DNA from: Saccoglossus kowalevskii
Lineage: Eukaryota > Hemichordata > Enteropneusta > Harrimaniidae
Reading direction: 5' to 3'
DNA length: 21,966 bases
NCBI RefSeq assembly: GCF_000003605.2
Contig: NW_003109081.1
Location: forward strand, 207,995-229,960
Every line of letters starts with the position of its first letter. Position 1 is the first letter of the stretch. Under the pieces are notes generated by a model. It saw only the letters and a list, made by a program, of their open reading frames with translations. It made no database searches and was not told the origin of the DNA. Both the position numbers and the translations under genes were made by a program. This document shows positions 1 to 9,934 of this stretch, one piece after another.

Positions 1-119
1 GTTACCAAATAGGGTTTAATGAAACTGTGTAATATAGTATGATCGATTTTGAACTATAAGTTTTGTGCTGTGGTGCAATACATCAAATATGTACAGATAC
101 TGCATTGTGGTATAGACAT

Positions 120-318
120 CCCGTATAAGGAATGAACTGCCGCAGACGAGAAAGGTGTATTTTTACTGACGAAATTGTAGTTTACTTAGATTGTGCAATT
201 TCGATATGAAGTTTTTCGAGTTAGTGTTGTGTTAGAATATTTTTTTATTTTTTATGTATTCGATTGATGACAGTGTAACTAATTTATTAAATATTTTCAT
301 CTGATTAGCGCCCTCAAT
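120..318 (+). repeat. Dispersed repeat family A, copy 1
   Basis: This segment shares ordered blocks with 697-911. It opens with CCCGTATAAG then GAACTGCCG, continues with GACGAAATTGT and AGATTGTGCAATTT, and closes with GACAGTGTAACTAATTTATT and then TAGCGCCCTCAAT. The blocks keep order and orientation while the linkers differ in length, as expected of old copies of one element. No coding frame is conserved between the two copies. The strand sign is nominal; I cannot assign the repeat to a named family. Confidence 0.7.
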
Positions 319-420
319 ATACTGAGTAAATGCTATGTCTAACATGTATTCTTTTACACCACTCATGTCGATTTCATTGATTGATTTGGCGTTTGGTTGC
401 TTAAGGTATTAAATTGAAAG

Positions 421-634
421 TTGGAGTCGCCGCTTGGAACTACTTCGTCGGTCACGTTTTGTGAATGATGTGGTACTGCAGAACAACTTTAACTCTGTAC
501 TCGGCCTCTGTTTATATACGCTCACTTCGCTTCTCACATTTGCTTGGAAAACCAACTTCCGTGTTGACCTTAGTTCATAAAACATAATAACAAGATCGGG
601 CAATTCAGTCGGGTGGTCATTATTACAGCGGCAT
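421..634 (+). repeat. Dispersed repeat family B, copy 1
   Basis: This segment matches 2308-2492 in the same orientation. Shared blocks are TTG-AGTC at the start, GTGAATRATGTRGT, CTCTRTACTCGRCCTC, CTCACTTCGCYTCT, CTTAGTTCATAAAMCATAATA and ACAGCGGMATC. The long minus-strand frame over it is a by-product of the repeat: it does not persist in the second copy. Confidence 0.65.
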
Positions 635-696
635 CAGGTACGGAATTAAATTGTTGTGTAGCAAAACATCTAATTTGAACAATTACGGCAATTGTC

Positions 697-911
697 CCCG
701 TATAAGAAAGGAACTGCCGGGCCCCGGACAAGGAGGGTGTATATTATTGACGAAATTGTTATCTAGTGGAATTACCTCTGACATTTGAGGGTTTTGTAAG
801 TTTATGAATACTACTGTTGAATCAAGAGATTGTGCAATTTTGATATAAGTTATATACTCGCGGCCTGACAGTGTAACTAATTTATTTTGTAATCTGACTA
901 GCGCCCTCAAT
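697..911 (+). repeat. Dispersed repeat family A, copy 2
   Basis: This is the partner of 120-318. It carries the same opening (CCCGTATAAG, GAACTGCCG), the same middle (TTGACGAAATTGTTAT, AGATTGTGCAATTT) and the same 3' end (GACAGTGTAACTAATTTATT, TAGCGCCCTCAAT). It contains an extra stretch of about 50 bp between the middle blocks, near 765-820, that copy 1 lacks. Confidence 0.7.
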
Positions 912-2307
912 GGTTCGTGATTGCATCGGGTGATAATTACAACACAGTGATGTACAACAAGAAAATATATAATTTATGTTTGTTTATAATGACAATGATC
1001 ATGAACAAAAATGACAACTCGTGAGAACGTGCTTTGTCGACCCCGGCACGAATGGGCACAATAAAGAGATATACACCGATCCATGTCAATAAAAATAGAC
1101 TTGGTTTTATTTTAATAAGATTTGATATTAACTGTTGTTGTCTGAAAGGCTGCTTTCTGTCAATACTACCGCTTAGCAAGTGATACGAGTGATCCGATAA
1201 CGAGGTCAATACGTGGTGTACAGGATTGTTTCGTGTGTATCTTTAAAATAATCAAATTAAATCTGGTATATAGCGAACCGTTGATGAGAGCGACTCGTGA
1301 AGTGGTAAAGTGTCATGTTTGACGTCAGTATGACGTGCATTGCTACGACGTTTATGCTTCAAGCATTGTCACGAAGACTCCTTGAAATGCTGGCATAACA
1401 TACACAAGCAATTGTACGAACATTTTCACTCGCTGTAAAAAATAGACAAGATTTCGTATGCTTGTTTTTTTACACACTGTCACATAATCACATTCATCGA
1501 AACTCATCACCTAGTCTCACTTCGATACACAAAGTACTTTGATATATTGAAAATTACTTACAATAAAATTGACCTAACATAACATATTGAATAAATCGAA
1601 ACGAATATATAATTAATATTGTTTGAAATTTGTTTTTATTTGCATTGTTTTTACTGTCCGACTGTCTGGGGTTTGTTTAATATCAGCTAATGTTCCCGTA
1701 ATTACTCCCACTGTGTGCAGCATATATTTGTGCGAGGCGTCAGTCGAGAACAGATATGGAGTACAAAGTGTGTTTCAGTTCATTATACTATGGGTTGGCG
1801 GGGTGTTTATTGTTATTATTAGCAGCGTTGTCAATACCAGTAATGTTGCTGTTTTTATAATTAAAGCAGAAAAATAGCGAATGGAAAAGTGGCTGATCTG
1901 TGGCGTAGAGTAATGTTGTAGTGAGCACGCGAGTGAACGGTATACTGTCTCTGTACCTGGGTGTTGCATCGCATTATGCTATTCTGATCACGTACTCATA
2001 GTTTCCTTCATATCTCCAGTGCGGTTCGTCCGTCGTAAGGGGGTTTACCGGGCACATTGCGTAGTTGCATCGTTACTCCGCTTCATGACTGTTTTCAGGG
2101 TAGATTTTATTGGCAACGGTCTTGTTTGCGTTATAGATATTTACCCATTATATATACGGGAGTCCGCTGTTTACTTTGAAGCCAAACGAAAGGCACAGCA
2201 TGCAACTGAATGGTGCTGGAAAGCCTGTGGGTGATTCTAGTAAGACTGTTTCAAGTAAAAGCATATCTGAGAACAGGAATTTGTTTATAAACCTGTGACA
2301 TTCATCG
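912..2307. other. AT-rich noncoding stretch, no gene recognised
   Basis: Short open frames occur here, such as the plus-strand stretch at 1623-1877 that starts at TTG and the minus-strand stretch at 937-1209. None has a recognisable domain, codon signature or splice context. A TGACGTCA-like site (TGACGTCAGTATGACGT) lies near 1321-1337. I see nothing else I can support. Confidence 0.5.
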
Positions 2308-2492
2308 TTGTAGTCACCCCTGGGGAAATACAAGCCTCTTCGTATCGTGTTGTGAATAATGTAGTGCTTTACGCTGCAAAACATATTTTACTCTTTGTAC
2401 TCGACCTCATACTCTCACTTCGCCTCTATCGCCTTAAGCTTAGTTCATAAACCATAATAGCACGGTCAGGCGGCCACAATGACAGCGGAATC
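2308..2492 (+). repeat. Dispersed repeat family B, copy 2
   Basis: This is the partner of 421-634, sharing GTGAATAATGTAGT, TTTGTACTCGACCTC, CTCACTTCGCCTCT, CTTAGTTCATAAACCATAATA and ACAGCGGAATC. It is shorter than copy 1 by about 30 bp, mainly by losing the stretch between the CTCACTTCGC and CTTAGTTCATAAA blocks. Confidence 0.65.
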
Positions 2493-2604
2493 TAGAAGCG
2501 CTGGTACTAGATGGGGCGCCGTTATCGAACACGCTTCAGCACATAGAACAGTTGGCTGGTTCCCGTTGCTTGTTCGATTTCCCTTAATTACCTGACGTCA
2601 GCGC

Positions 2605-3024
2605 TTGCGCTCACGGACGTTCAGGGGTTTCCTTGTACATTCGAAAGTTGGGCTAATACAAAAAAAAAAAACTGTTTCTTTTGTTATACATTTGCGCAGA
2701 AACAGCGAGAAATGGCAGAAACCTCTCAAATATGTAAGTCTAAGCAGGCAGAATGTATGGGCATGCCTTATTGTAGTATTACAGGCACGTTTACGCAGAA
2801 CGGAACTTGGAATGTTTTCAAATTACGTCACTCAGTCACGTGCCTTAGGGCTGGAGGCTCAGTGGAACAATATGGCGATTACTAGTTACCCGCGTCGTAC
2901 TTGCCATTCGCAAGGGACATCGGGAACCAGCGAAATAGAACAGATGACAATGTTCTCACTTACAAATTTGTCTGATTTTCAATATTTAAAACCGTTGTTA
3001 TTGACAATGAATCATTTTATTTAA
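2605..3024 (+). other. Longest non-repeat open frame, unrecognised, doubtful gene
   Basis: A 139-codon open stretch begins at TTG; the first in-frame ATG (codon 70, AAT ATG region near 2812) would leave under 75 residues. It contains an in-frame poly-A run near 2659-2670 coding for a lysine stretch. The predicted protein is basic and hydrophobic without a recognisable domain, signal peptide or motif. No strong splice acceptor or polyadenylation signal frames it. In AT-rich animal DNA a chance frame of this size is expected occasionally. I regard it as probably noncoding. Confidence 0.12.
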
Positions 3025-3109
3025 TTCCAATTTTATTATTAAATTGTTCTTACCTAGTTACTCTCCTTTTCAAGTCACCTCTCCTAAATTTAACTTAATT
3101 CAATTCTTC

Positions 3110-3143
3110 AACGACCATGGTATATATATATATCATAGTCGTT
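3110..3143. repeat. 34-bp near-perfect palindrome with TA core
   Basis: The left arm AACGACCATGGTATATA and the right arm TATATATCATAGTCGTT are reverse complements with only a couple of mismatches, meeting in a short TA run. Such an arrangement can extrude a cruciform or mark a collapsed inverted repeat. Confidence 0.75.
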
Positions 3144-3790
3144 ATGTAGTGCTTCCTTGATCAATAAATCGAAACAGAAACCACGTGACTGTATTTAATG
3201 CTGTTTTGTTCCTTGTGAATACACTAGTGAACAAAGGCAAATCCTTGACTTTTATCCCGAATATGTCTTCTAAATTCTAGTATCAAGATATGACGTTAAA
3301 CAACAAATGTGTGACGTTATTCGCTTGATACAACTACCGTTGTAAATATTGCGTCACCACGTCCAAGGGACATGCTACTCAATCAAGGTTTTAAATATAG
3401 ATTCGTGTCAGGTTTGACATCTGTCAGATAACATGAAATTTAATCAATACAAATAATTAACATCTGACATTGGATAACTGTTATGATCTACATCGAGTAA
3501 ACGTTATGAAGACACTTATCCTTGTTGTTAAATGTGCCACAGTCTGTGGAGTTGGCGCGTATAAAACAAACAAACAAAAACCCACGGCATTGAGACACAT
3601 ATCCGATGTAGAAACCTCGCTAGTTGCAATTTGATCTTTAGCATTTGTCCTAGGGTTATATATATTTGCATTTTAACGATGTTCTTTCTATTGTAAAAGA
3701 ATCGAGTAAATAATAATAAGTGATTAACTGCTGACTTTCTTGAACCGTATTCACTGCTTTAAAGTAATCATTATATGTAATTAAAACGAA
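3144..3790. other. AT-rich noncoding stretch, no gene recognised
   Basis: The only local structure is a short (AAAC)n-like microsatellite at about 3564-3580. No open frame of note, splice signal or repeat copy is visible. Confidence 0.5.
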
Positions 3791-3984
3791 TACTGTAGAA
3801 TACTTTATTTTCGCTATTTTCGCTGAAGGGATGATTCCGTGAAAATAAAATCCAGCGAATATATTTTTTTCCTTTATTTCACATTAATCTCATCAAAAAT
3901 CAGTGAAAATAAATTCCAAGCAAAACGCCCAAAAAGCCTTTTCAGCGAAAATTAATTCCAGCGAAAATAAAGTATTCCACAGTA
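3791..3984. mobile_element. MITE with 25-bp terminal inverted repeats
   Basis: The left end reads TACTGTAGAATACTTTATTT then TCGCT. The reverse complement of the right end reads TACTGTGGAATACTTTATTT then TCGCT, a single mismatch in 25 bp. The motif AGCGAAAATAAA and its variants recur inside each arm, so much of the 194-bp element folds back on itself. It has no coding capacity. If the outer TA on each side is the target duplication, insertion was at TA, as for Tc1/mariner-type non-autonomous elements. The superfamily assignment is inference. Confidence 0.8.
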
Positions 3985-4985
3985 ACGAGATTTTCGAGCC
4001 ACTGCATCCCTGCTGAAAAAAATGTAATACGCACAGTCACTGGTTTGTTTCTAGTTCCAGTTAAATAAATCACAATCGTGCAATAATTTTACACCAAATA
4101 CGTGTTGACAATAAACGAATGTATTACATACTATTATTGTGTCATTTTATTTTCCTGTTTTCACTGGCTTGTTGTTAGCTCCAGTCAAAAGAAAAGTGGC
4201 ATGACCCGTTTTGAAGCAATTCGCATCACTATTCTACAATATTTGGTCCATTATCAAGTACTAGCCAAGCAAATTTGAATAATAAATTTTAAAGCATGCT
4301 TATTCTAGAGCACGCATTTTTTCTGCGCAATAATTACAAAGTGAGATGACGAAAAATATTGTCATGGTAACACATTACATACATTACAAGAACCTAATTA
4401 ACAGAATTAACTTCAGGTCAGAAGATTAAAATCTTAAGGCCATGGATTTGCAATAGTTGGCACAAGTTTCAAATAAACACCTGGATGAAATGAATTATTC
4501 AAAAATAATATGCAATTACTTCAAACATGGAATCCCCACACGTATGACCGTGGCACTTGCTTATGCTCTGTGAGCATGTACAGTTTCCTGTTGGCAAGAA
4601 CAAGTTAAGTCATTCGCACTTCTCGTTCGTTTTTTCTGCGGTTGTTATTATTTAAAATACACATGTCTGTGTTCCTATTAATAGAATTTTATTGCCGCAG
4701 TTCGCGAGCCTGTGTGCGACGGCCTTTAAATTTGTGAATCTGGCACTTGACAATGTCTATGTCATATTAGTTTATTTGCATTTTAACAAAACTCCTCAAA
4801 TTGCGAAATAGATACTACTAAGTACTACTAATTTAATTATTAAGGATTGATTTACTGCTTGGAGCACGTACTTGTATCTACTTATATATTACGTGGGTTC
4901 TGTGATTTTTCGTGAAATCATCATCGTAGTCATTTTTTAGTTTTAGTTTTGGTTTTAGTTTGAGCTTATTGGAGGCAATTGGTAA
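3985..4985. other. AT-rich noncoding stretch with one short repeated motif
   Basis: A motif of about 28 bp, CACTGGYTTGTT followed by TAGYTCCAGTYAAA, occurs at about 4039-4064 and again at about 4164-4189, in direct orientation. I see no gene, RNA or mobile-element signature elsewhere in the stretch. Confidence 0.45.
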
Positions 4986-7155
4986 GAGCAAGAGACCTGT
5001 ATGAGGAAATGTTAACAAAGGAAGAGTCCTGACTTTGGAAATGTTAAAAAAGGAAGAGTCCTGTCCGAGGAAACGTTGACAAAGGAAGAGTCCTGTCTGA
5101 GGAAATGCTGGCAAAGGAAGAGACCTGTCTGAGGTAATGTTGACAAAGGAAGAGTCATGTCTGAGGAAATGCTGGCAAAGGAAGAGACCTATCTTTGGAA
5201 ATGCTGAAAAAGGAAGAGTCCTGTATTTGGAAATACTGATAAAGAAAGAAAACATACTGAGGAAATGTTGACAATGGGAGAGTTCTGTCTGAGGAAATGT
5301 TGACAAGGAAAGAGCCCTGTCTGAGGAAATGCTGGCAAAGGAAGAGACCTGTCTGAGGAAATGTTGACAAAGGAAGAGTCCTGTCTGAGGAAATGCTGGC
5401 AAAGGAAGAGACCTGTCTGAGGAAATGCTGGCAAAAGAAGAGTCCTGTCTGAGGAAATGTTGACAAAGGAAGAGTCCTGTCTGAGGAAATGTTAACAAAG
5501 GAAGAGTCCTGACTTTGGAAATGCTAAAAAAGGAAGAGTCCTGTCCGAGGAAACGTTGACAAAGGAATAGTCCTGTCTGAGGAAATGCTGGCAAAGGAAG
5601 AGACCTATCTTTGGAAATGCTGAAAAAGGAAGAGTCCTGTATTTGGAAATACTGACTAAGAAAGAAAACTTACTGAGGAAATTTTGACAATGGGAGAGTT
5701 CTGTCTGAGGAAATGTTGACAAAGGAAGAGTCCTGTCTGAGGAAATGCTGGCAAAGGAAGAGTCCTGTCCGAGGAAATGTTGACAAGGAAAGAGCCCTGT
5801 CTGAGGAAATGCTGGCAAAGGAAGAGACCTGTCTGAGGAAATGTTGACAAAGGAAGAGTCCTGTCTGAGGAAATGTTGACAAAGGAAGAGACCTGTCTGA
5901 GAAATGCTGGCAAAAGAAGAGTCCTGTCTGAGGAAATGCTGGCAAAGAGTCCTGTCTGAGGAAATGCTGGCAAAGGAAGAGACCTGTCTGAGGAAATGCT
6001 TGCAAAGGAAGAGTCCTGCCTGAGGAAATGTTGACAAAGGAAGAGACCTGTCTGAGGAAATGTTAACAAAGAAAGAGTCTTGTCTTTGGAAATGCTGACA
6101 AAGGAAGAGTCCTGTCTGAGGAAACGTTGACAAAGAAAGAGTCCTGTCTGAGAAAATGATGGCAAAGGAAGCGACCTGTCTTTGGAAATTCTGAAAAAGG
6201 AAGAGTCCTGTCTGAGGAAACGTTGACAAAGAAAGAGTCCTGTCTGAGAAAATGATGGCAAAGAAAGAGACCTGTCTTTGGAAATGTTGACAAAGGAAGA
6301 GACTAGTCTTTGGAAATGCTAACAAAGGAAAAGTTCTGTCTGAGGAAATGTTGACAAAGGAAGAGTCCTGTCTGAGGAAATGCTGACAAAGGAAGCGACC
6401 TGTCTTTGGAAATGCTGAAAAAAAAGAGATCTTACTGAGGAAATGTTGGCAAAGGAAGATACCTCTGTCTGAGGAAATACTGACAAAGAAGCGACCTGTC
6501 TTTGGAAATGCTGAAAAAAAGAGGTCTTACTGAGGAAATGTTTTCAAAGGAAGAGTCCTGTCTGAGGAAATACTGACAAAGGAAGCGACCTGTCTTTGGA
6601 AATGCTGAAAAAAAGATATCTTACTGAGGAAATGTTGGCAAATGAAGAGTCCTGTTTGAGGGAATTCTGGCAAAGAAGCGACCTGTCTTTGGAAATGCTG
6701 AAAAAAAAGAGATCTTACTGAAGAAATGTTGGCAAATGAAGAGTCCTGTTTGAGGAAATTCTGACAAAGGAAGAGACCTGTCTGAGGAAATGCTGACAAA
6801 GGAAGCGACCTGTCTTTGGAAATGTTGACAAAGGAAGAGTCCTGTTTGTAATGAGTAAATGTTGACACAGGAAGAGTCCTGTCTGAGTGAATGTTTACAA
6901 AAGAAGAGTCCTGATTGAGTACATGTTGACAAAATAAGAGTCTTCTCTTTGGAAATGTTGACAAAGGAAGAGTCTTGTCTGAGGGAATGCTGATAAAGAA
7001 AAAGTCCTGTCTGAGGACATGCTGACAAAATAAGAGATCTGTCCGAGGAAATGCTGACAAAAAAGACCTGTTTGATGCATTACTGGCAAAAAGAGTCCTG
7101 TCTGAGGAAATGCTGACAAAGGAAAAGGCCTGTCTGAGGACATGCTGACAAAGGA
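4986..7155 (-). repeat. Minisatellite, 32-bp unit, about 68 copies
   Basis: The plus-strand unit is approximately CTGAGGAAATGYTGRCAAAG followed by GAAGAGWCCTGT, 32 bp in total. It is repeated head to tail for about 2.17 kb. Common variants replace CTGAGG by CTTTGG, AGTCC by AGACC or GCGACC, and TTGACA by CTGGCA. The minus strand of the unit has no stop codon in any phase, and 32 is not a multiple of three. As a result each minus frame cycles through all phases and gives the same 32-residue peptide repeat (for example FPQTGLFLCQHFLRQ), with stretches of up to 277 codons. Units toward both ends are more diverged and contain small indels. I treat it as noncoding satellite DNA unless transcripts show otherwise. 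The strand sign marks the stop-free strand. Confidence 0.95.
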
Positions 7156-7746
7156 GTAGCCATGACAGTTCGTAGACACGGACGAGGGTTAAAGGGCAAT
7201 GAATATAAATACAAACATTGCAACGTCCTTGTTTTTTAGCACTGAATGATGATACTTTGAGACTATATTTTTTGCATATGATTCTTTAAAAAAATATTTA
7301 CACGTGTTTTTATGGATATTTTATACTTGTTTGAGCACACGTGACTTCCGATGTGAACGAGACTGTGGGACTATTGATAACCATGATTTTCTCAAAAGGA
7401 TAATTGGTTGACCCCTATTTGCCTAAATATTTGTGTAAATTATAGGTATGCAATCGTACTCGAGTCTTCGCACTCGTAACGTATTGCGTGATTGATGGAA
7501 CTTAGTTGTCTTGTAAATCAACGAACTGATGCCCCGTGTTATTTTAGACCGCAAGCAACTGATCTTCGCCTGACAACTGACTGCTGTTTCCCGATATCAG
7601 TGAGTACGATTAATGAAAGTCTTTGCGAATTTCACAAACATGAAGCGATACTATCCAACTAATAGCATCGACTTACACATACGTATTACGCATGTAATGT
7701 TGTTAGTATCATGAGGAATTTCTTCTCCTCTTGGGTTCTCCACTCG
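7156..7746. other. Noncoding flank of the minisatellite
   Basis: This is AT-rich sequence with no open frame, repeat copy or RNA signature that I can support. It separates the minisatellite from the LTR-like block. Confidence 0.5.
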
Positions 7747-8456
7747 TGTCAGGGGGGAATATCGTCTCGTCTCTATATCTCGTCCCCTTGAGGTACGGGA
7801 TCGGGAAAGTCACTTAAACTTTACAGTCAAATAAGATACACACAACTAAATACATTCAACTCTCGTCTTTAGTCGGCCAGTCGAGCACTCTATAAGACAC
7901 TGCGCCCTGGGGAAAAGTCCCCAAGACTATCACAAGGCTGGCCCAAGACTCTCTCTAGACTGCGTCTCTCGTGGTGTTCTCGCCAAGACCAACTAAAACT
8001 CTCTTTATTCACTTTCAAACCTTAACCAATTACAATGACTTTAAGGCGTAACCTTCACACATTCAACCAATCACACTAAGTACTGGACACGTCATATCTA
8101 TTGATTAATCGTTCACTATATTACTAACAGCGAATACCAACTGTCAGAAATAGTAGTCCGGATAGCAACGGTTATATCGTAATTAGTTCCAAATCACTGA
8201 GCCAAGTTCCGTCCAGGACCTCACATGAGCCTAAACGATGACAGATATAACACAGCCATTCGCTAGTAATCAGCTAAATAAGTAGATCAACAGATACACG
8301 CAAACAAATTCATCACATTAGTCTCCGTTGTGAGCAACAATATCTAGGCGCTAAGTCGCGTGTCGTAACTGATCTGTCACGCGTTTGTGTGTTCCTTTTG
8401 TACTACTACTACGCTGCTTACAAACGCCAAGGTGAGGCGTCAGTGAGTGTCCAACA
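7747..8456 (-). mobile_element. Possible solo LTR, minus orientation
   Basis: Read on the minus strand, the block starts TGTTGGACAC and ends CCCCCTGACA, the TG...CA form typical of LTR retrotransposon ends. Internally, the minus strand has an AATAAA (plus-strand TTTATT at 8004-8009). A GC-richer tail of about 250 bp follows it, as an R-U5 region would. Composition differs visibly from the flanks. Against this, I see no matching target duplication (ACTCG on the left, ACCAG on the right), no second LTR in the window, and no gag or pol remnant. A solo LTR from an old element or an unrelated repeat are both possible. Confidence 0.35.
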
Positions 8457-9218
8457 ACCAGAATACTGATCGGACTATCCATGTAATATTCCGCAATGCT
8501 GTTCTAATAAGTTTTTACATTTATTTGCATAATTTTGGTTTAGAATCTTTTACACAATATTCAAGCTGATCAATACTATGACCCAGGATATTGAGTAATC
8601 AATGAATTATTTTCACTTCATACATGCAGCTATTATTTCTGATGTGTGTTACCATGGCTGGAGGCCTGGGTGATTAATATGGTTTAGAATTTATTGTAGT
8701 TGATAACAAGTATATCACACTGTTAAATGCTGACCATTTGAACACTCTACTCCGTTTTATGTAAATTGCATAGGGTTTTGCTCCTATTCACATTTCTACA
8801 CATTTTCATTTGTTTGCACTCATACAGTGCGGGTCGACACATATTGCGTTGATTTAAATTCGTGCCCTTGTCAATCATGTGAACATCCCTAACGTAATTT
8901 GAAATCGCACGAGGTTCAATATTACTATTCCTTAGTGTTGAATATACTAGTACTACATTGTTAGTACGCCCTCTATTGTAATTGAGGGACTATTGTTGTC
9001 ATTCTCTGCCTGTGTATCTTTGGGCATGCAGTGTATAATTCGTTGTTGTATAAACGATAATACATTCGTTGAAGCGATAATAATCACTGTTTGTGTGGGT
9101 GCCGAGACCGACTGGACATCTGGCGAACATATCCCTGATAAATTATATCAATGCTAGTTTGTTTGTTTCGGGAGGGACTTATATTGTCATTTCATTCCGA
9201 CCTCTCTGTAAACTGGTA
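8457..9218. other. AT-rich noncoding stretch, no gene recognised
   Basis: The only local structure is a short inverted motif near 8970-8990 (CCCTCTATTGTAATTGAGGG). No open frame or element is visible. Confidence 0.5.
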
Positions 9219-9273
9219 GCACTGACAAAGGAAGAATCCTGTATAAGTAAATGCTGAAAAAAAAGAATCCTGT
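9219..9273 (-). repeat. Detached minisatellite fragment, about 1.7 units
   Basis: ACTGACAAAGGAAGAATCCT, GTATAAGTAAATGCTGA and AAAAAAAAGAATCCTGT reproduce the 32-bp unit of the 4986-7155 array in the same orientation. The fragment sits about 2.06 kb beyond the array's end. Both units are diverged: TAAGTAAATG replaces TGAGGAAATG, and the A run is expanded. Confidence 0.85.
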
Positions 9274-9498
9274 TAGTAGTTTTATTTTACATTGTTGAAT
9301 TGTGTCTGTAGTATTGTGGCAAGTGCGCTAGCGCTCTTGTAATAACAAACTGAGATAGATACAAGTCAGATCACTATATTTTAATCAACACGGTGAGTAT
9401 TGTTTAGAAACTTAACCAAATGTATGTGTTTTATGACTATTGCACCTGATACTACATGATACTATATGATATGCATTTGTTTTGACGCATGCACATAT

Positions 9499-9632
9499 GA
9501 TCCTGTAACACTTTGCTATTTAACATAGAAGACCATATTGGTGTCGAGACACTGTGTAGAATTCAATCAGATTAACAGTACATTGCAGTTTGTGAGAGAA
9601 TGTGTTTTCTTCTAAAGGATTGGCTTCCATAA
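9499..9632 (+). repeat. Dispersed repeat family C, copy 1
   Basis: This segment aligns with 11330-11475 in direct orientation. Shared blocks are ATCCTGTAA, TAACATAGAAGACCATATTG, CACTGTGTAGAATTCAATCAGA, GAATGTGTTTT and TAAAGGATTGG. Confidence 0.65.
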
Positions 9633-9674
9633 TTTTAGATTACGTTTTTAATTTGCTGAATCGTGTATACATAT

Positions 9675-9845
9675 CATAATGAGTAGTGTGCTCGTTCACC
9701 AACAGGCAGGTCTCGGGATTGACTCCTGTGGACAGCTGCGCACTCGCCAGCCTGAGAAAAGGATTACATACTGCCCACTTGGTTGGTAATGTAGCGTCCA
9801 GTTGAAAGGAACATAAAGCAGTTGGTCACGTGTGCTGTTCACGTG
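9675..9845 (+). mobile_element. Possible tRNA-derived SINE relic
   Basis: GTGTGCTCGTTCACCAACAGG (9686-9706) resembles a decayed Pol III A box. GGGATTGACTCC (9715-9726) resembles a B box. They are followed by about 100 bp of non-tRNA sequence, as in a SINE body. There is no poly-A tail or target duplication I can define. The box spacing is shorter than usual, so this may be coincidence. Confidence 0.28.
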
Positions 9846-9918
9846 AACAGTTGCATCATCCTTGTCGCAACGAATATTCCCAGATCTGTAATTGTGTTTT
9901 TTTCTTGTTGATCTGCGT

Positions 9919-9934
9919 AATAAATAAATAAATA
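9919..9934. repeat. (AAAT)n microsatellite
   Basis: Four tandem AAAT units occur within GTAATAAATAAATAAATACT. Confidence 0.8.

Noticed and set aside
1623-1877. 84-codon hydrophobic plus-strand frame as a small membrane protein
   Set aside because: It starts at TTG and is unsupported by any splice or promoter context. T-rich DNA gives hydrophobic translations by chance.
2148-2384. 78-codon minus-strand frame as a gene
   Set aside because: It overlaps repeat copy B2, and the frame is not kept in copy B1.
4986-7155. CRISPR array
   Set aside because: Units abut head to tail with no unique spacers, and the setting is animal DNA.
4878-7179. Long minus-strand open frames (up to 277 codons) as a repetitive protein gene family
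   Set aside because: All three frames give the same peptide repeat because the 32-bp unit lacks minus-strand stops. Several frames overlap each other, and no signal peptide, exon context or non-repeat domain is attached. Kept as a finding, not as a CDS.
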